Below are positions 61,573 to 64,000 of a stretch of 64,000 bases of DNA, piece by piece. Numbering within the stretch: position 1 is the stretch's first letter; every line of letters starts with the position of its first letter. This DNA comes from Streptomyces marinisediminis (GTDB lineage: Bacteria; Actinomycetota; Actinomycetes; Streptomycetales; Streptomycetaceae): positions 62,001-126,000 of the forward strand of contig NZ_JAPKFL010000011.1 of assembly GCF_026262575.1 (NCBI RefSeq), read 5' to 3'. The position numbers and the translations under genes were made by a program. The notes beneath the pieces were generated by a model. That model searched no databases and was not told the origin of the DNA. It worked only from the letters and a program-made list of their open reading frames with translations.

Positions 61573-61978
61573 GTCTGTTCTCCCCCTCTGGGTTCAGTGA
61601 CGTCTCAGCGCACGTAACGCGCGAGGGGCCGGTCTTGTGCCCGTCCCGAGGCGGAGATTTTGCCTCACATCAAGTCCTGTTATGGAAACGACACCCAATC
61701 GGCCCCCGGAAGGGGTGACCGGCTGGGGCGCCGCATGAGGGTACTGCGCCCCTCTTGACGCCCGGCGCGCGGGCTGCCTCGGGTCTTTCCCGCGTTCCGG
61801 ACCTGCGGAAACCTGGTTTTTGCCAGGATTTCCGCCGGGTTGGCGACCACCGGGCGCACTCGGCCGGAAATCGCCCTGTGTCTTCCGTCACAGACGCCGT
61901 CGACCAGGGGCGAACGCCGACCAACGGCGCATTTTGCGCTCCTAGCGAACATGCCGCGAGGCGGTCCGCCGGGCGCCC
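61573..61978. other. intergenic region between cutS and DUF4193
   Basis: About 405 bases without a gene. It includes the promoter of the DUF4193 gene and a terminator-like hairpin at 61805-61835 for the cutRS transcript. Confidence 0.5.
61805..61835 (-). terminator. hairpin downstream of cutS
   Basis: GCGGAAACCTGG (61805-61816) pairs with CCAGGATTTCCGC (61823-61835), with a single bulged base and a six-base loop. It lies 144 bases after the end of cutS. Confidence 0.5.
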
Positions 61979-63247
61979 TCACACCGGGAAGGCCACCCGC
62001 ATAAGCAGGCCGCCCTCCGCCCGCGGCGTGGCCGTGACCGACCCGCCGTGCGCCCGGGCGACCGAGCGGACGATGGAGAGTCCGAGGCCCACCCCCTTGT
62101 CGCTGCCGGTGCGCTCCGTGCGCAGCCGCCGGAACGGCTCGAAGAGGTTGTCCACCTCGTACGCCGGCACCTGGGGGCCGGTGTTCTCCACCGTCAGTAC
62201 CGCCTGCCCGTGCTCGACGTCGGTACTCACCACCACCCAGCCGTCCTCGGGCGCGTTGTAGCGCACGGCGTTCTGCACCAGGTTCAGCGCGACGCGCTCC
62301 AGGAGCACGCCGTTGCCCTGCAGCGAGGCGGGCCGGCGGGTGCCGCGCAGCTCGACGCCGTTCTTTGCCGCCTCGTCCCGCGCCTGCTCCACCGCCCGAG
62401 CGGCGACCTCGGCCAGGTCCACCGGCTTGCGGTCGACGATCTCGTTCTCGCTGCGGGCCAGCAGCAGCAGGCCCTCCACGAGCTGCTCGCTGCGCTCGTT
62501 GGTGGCCAGCAGCGTCTTGCCGAGCTGCTGCACCTCCGGTGACGCGTCGGGGTCGGCGAGCTGGACCTCCAGCAGCGTGCGGTTGATCGCCAGCGGGGTG
62601 CGCAGCTCGTGCGAGGCGTTGGCCACGAACCGCTGCTGCGCGGTGAACGCCCGGTCGAGCCGGTCGAGCATGTCGTCGAAGGTGTCGGCCAGCTCGCGCA
62701 GCTCGTCGTCCGGCCCCTCCAGCTCGATCCGCCGGTGCAGGTCGGAGCCGGCCACCTGGCGCGCGGTGCGGGTGATCCGGCCCAGCGGGGCCAGCACCCG
62801 GCCGGCCATGACGTAGCCGAAGGCGAACGCCACGACGGCCAGGCCGAGCAGCGCGAGCAGGGAGTTCTTCAGCAGCGCGTCCAACGCGAGCTGGCGTTGC
62901 AGCGCCAGGCACTGGCGCACCACCTCGTTGACATCGGCGCCGTAGGGGAAGTCGCACACGTCCGAGGTGAGCTGCACCTGCCCCTCGACGACCCGCACGG
63001 GCAGCGCGGCGCCGTCCTCCAGGGCCTGCGCGGCCAGCAGGTAGATGATCGTCAGCAGCACCATGCCCGCGATGAGGAACATTCCGCCGTAGAGCAGGGT
63101 GAGCCGTATGCGGATGGTCGGCCGCAGCCCGGGGAACGGGCTCGATGGCACGGGCGGGTCCCAGGTGGGCCGCGGCGGCGCGGAGGGCGGTCCGGCCGGG
63201 CGGGCGTACGGCGGACGCTGCGGGGCGGGCGGGGGCGGGGAGGTCAT
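61979..63247 (-). CDS. cutS: CutS-like sensor histidine kinase
   Basis: 422 residues. A proline-rich cytoplasmic tail precedes two transmembrane helices (about 48-72 and 127-150). The extracytoplasmic loop has two cysteines, C98 (TSDVCDFPYG) and C113 (VVRQCLAL), as described for CutS of Streptomyces. A HAMP region follows. HisKA has H213 in NASHELRTPLA; ATPase boxes are NLVQNAVRYNAPEDGW and GVGLGLSIVRSVA. The neighbours (DUF4193 side) and the regulator upstream match the cutRS locus. The cysteines probably sense the redox state at the cell surface. Confidence 0.8.
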   Translation of the reverse strand: MTSPPPPAPQRPPYARPAGPPSAPPRPTWDPPVPSSPFPGLRPTIRIRLTLLYGGMFLIAGMVLLTIIYLLAAQALEDGAALPVRVVEGQVQLTSDVCDFPYGADVNEVVRQCLALQRQLALDALLKNSLLALLGLAVVAFAFGYVMAGRVLAPLGRITRTARQVAGSDLHRRIELEGPDDELRELADTFDDMLDRLDRAFTAQQRFVANASHELRTPLAINRTLLEVQLADPDASPEVQQLGKTLLATNERSEQLVEGLLLLARSENEIVDRKPVDLAEVAARAVEQARDEAAKNGVELRGTRRPASLQGNGVLLERVALNLVQNAVRYNAPEDGWVVVSTDVEHGQAVLTVENTGPQVPAYEVDNLFEPFRRLRTERTGSDKGVGLGLSIVRSVARAHGGSVTATPRAEGGLLMRVAFPV

Positions 63248-63281
63248 GGTGGGGCGCTCCAGCGGGACGGCGGCCGGGTGC

Positions 63282-63935
63282 TCAGAGGCGGTATCCGGCG
63301 CCGGGCACGGTGAGGATGACGGGCGGCTCGCCCAGTTTGCGGCGCAGCGTCATCACGGTGACGCGCACGACGTTGGTGAACGGGTCGGTGTTCTCGTCCC
63401 AGGCCTTCTCCAGTAGCTGCTCGGCGGAGACCACCGCGCCCTCCGCGCGCAGCAGCACCTCCAGCACGGCGAACTCCTTGGGCGCGAGCTGCACCTCGCG
63501 CCCGTCGCGGAACACCTCGCGGCGGCCGGGGTCCAGCTTGATGCCGGCGCGCTCCAGCACGGGCGGCAGCGCGACGGTGGTGCGCCGCCCCAGGGCGCGC
63601 ACCCGGGCGGTCAGCTCGCTGAAGGCGAACGGCTTGGGCAGGTAGTCGTCGGCGCCCAGCTCCAGGCCCGCCACCCGGTCGCTGACGTCGCCGGAGGCGG
63701 TCAGCATGAGGACCCGGGTGGGCAGGCCCAGCTCCACCAGCCTGCGGCACACGTCGTCGCCGTGGACGAGGGGGAGGTCGCGGTCGAGCACGACGACGTC
63801 GTAGTCGTTGAGGTCGATGCGGTCCATGGCGGCGGCTCCGTCGTAGACGACGTCGACGGCCATGGCCTCGCGGCGCAGCCCGGTGGCCACGGCGTCGGCC
63901 AGGAGCTGCTCGTCCTCGACGACGAGTACGCGCAC
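63282..63935 (-). CDS. cutR: CutR-like response regulator
   Basis: 217 residues, GTG start. The receiver domain has D51 in VVVLDRDLPL and acidic residues in VVEDEQL. The C-terminal OmpR-type winged helix has LAPKEFAVLEVLLRAEGAVV, AWDENTDPFTNVVRVTVMTL and GAGYRL. It lies 34 bases upstream of cutS in the same direction, so the two form an operon with regulator first. Confidence 0.85.
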   Translation of the reverse strand: MRVLVVEDEQLLADAVATGLRREAMAVDVVYDGAAAMDRIDLNDYDVVVLDRDLPLVHGDDVCRRLVELGLPTRVLMLTASGDVSDRVAGLELGADDYLPKPFAFSELTARVRALGRRTTVALPPVLERAGIKLDPGRREVFRDGREVQLAPKEFAVLEVLLRAEGAVVSAEQLLEKAWDENTDPFTNVVRVTVMTLRRKLGEPPVILTVPGAGYRL

Positions 63936-64000
63936 GGCACGGTCCTTCCTGTGGGAGCGGAGGGTCGATCGGCGGCCCGGGACGCGGCCACCCGCCCCCA

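Noticed and set aside
59314..61617. 767-codon plus-strand frame over the thioesterase to DUF4193 region
   Set aside because: It is antisense to several conserved genes and has no domain motif.

Overview
The window looks like a Streptomyces chromosome segment. GC content and third-position GC are very high, starts are often GTG or TTG, and the right third carries a block of conserved actinobacterial genes (DUF3159, OB-fold protein, kdpDE, DUF3710, dut, PaaI thioesterase, DUF3093, DUF4193, cutRS). No rRNA or tRNA gene was recognised.

Layout. (1) 1-31.0 kb is conjugative-element DNA of the actinomycete integrative and conjugative type. Next to a divergent intergenic region with a long inverted repeat, a type IV secretion-like cluster runs rightward: NlpC/P60 lytic protein, small DUF6112-like membrane protein, a membrane-anchored protein, a VirB6/TrbL-like protein, an SCO6880-family protein and a VirB4-like ATPase. 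A VirD4/TraG-like coupling ATPase follows at 21.6 kb. Between and after these lie many small accessory genes from a few expanded families (DUF317 proteins; a three-member family sharing a D-R-[LI]-W-type motif), two DNA methyltransferases, a PP-loop ATPase with a cysteine cluster and a protein with two DnaB-N-like domains. No integrase, replication initiator or intact HUH relaxase is visible, so the element may continue to the left or may be defective. It shows decay: two in-frame amber codons, several frameshifts, an MFS gene whose N-terminal segment is inverted, and a DUF317 gene with a deletion. Several intact-looking genes have no ATG/GTG/TTG where the reading frame and ribosome binding site demand a start; ATC, ATT, ACG, GTA or CTG sits there instead.

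(2) 31.3-37.8 kb is a type I restriction-modification operon (hsdM-hsdS-hsdR plus a YgjP/SprT-like metallohydrolase) with a visibly lower GC content. (3) 38-49 kb is a type I-E CRISPR-Cas locus: a degenerate mini-array, a Cas3-Cse1 fusion gene, cse2, cas7e, cas5e, cas6e, cas1, cas2 and a main array of eight repeats and seven spacers. The fusion contains a Shine-Dalgarno-like sequence and in-frame GTG exactly at the Cse1 boundary, which could let the cell make free Cse1. Regions 2 and 3 together form a defence island.

(4) 49.5-64 kb is core chromosome: an RlmD/TrmA-type uracil methyltransferase, two TrkA potassium-channel regulators, DUF3159 and OB-fold proteins, the KdpDE potassium-sensing two-component system (no kdpFABC in view), DUF3710, dUTPase, a thioesterase, DUF3093, DUF4193 and CutRS. 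Four GCGTCA repeats at about 49.4 kb lie at the edge between acquired and core DNA.
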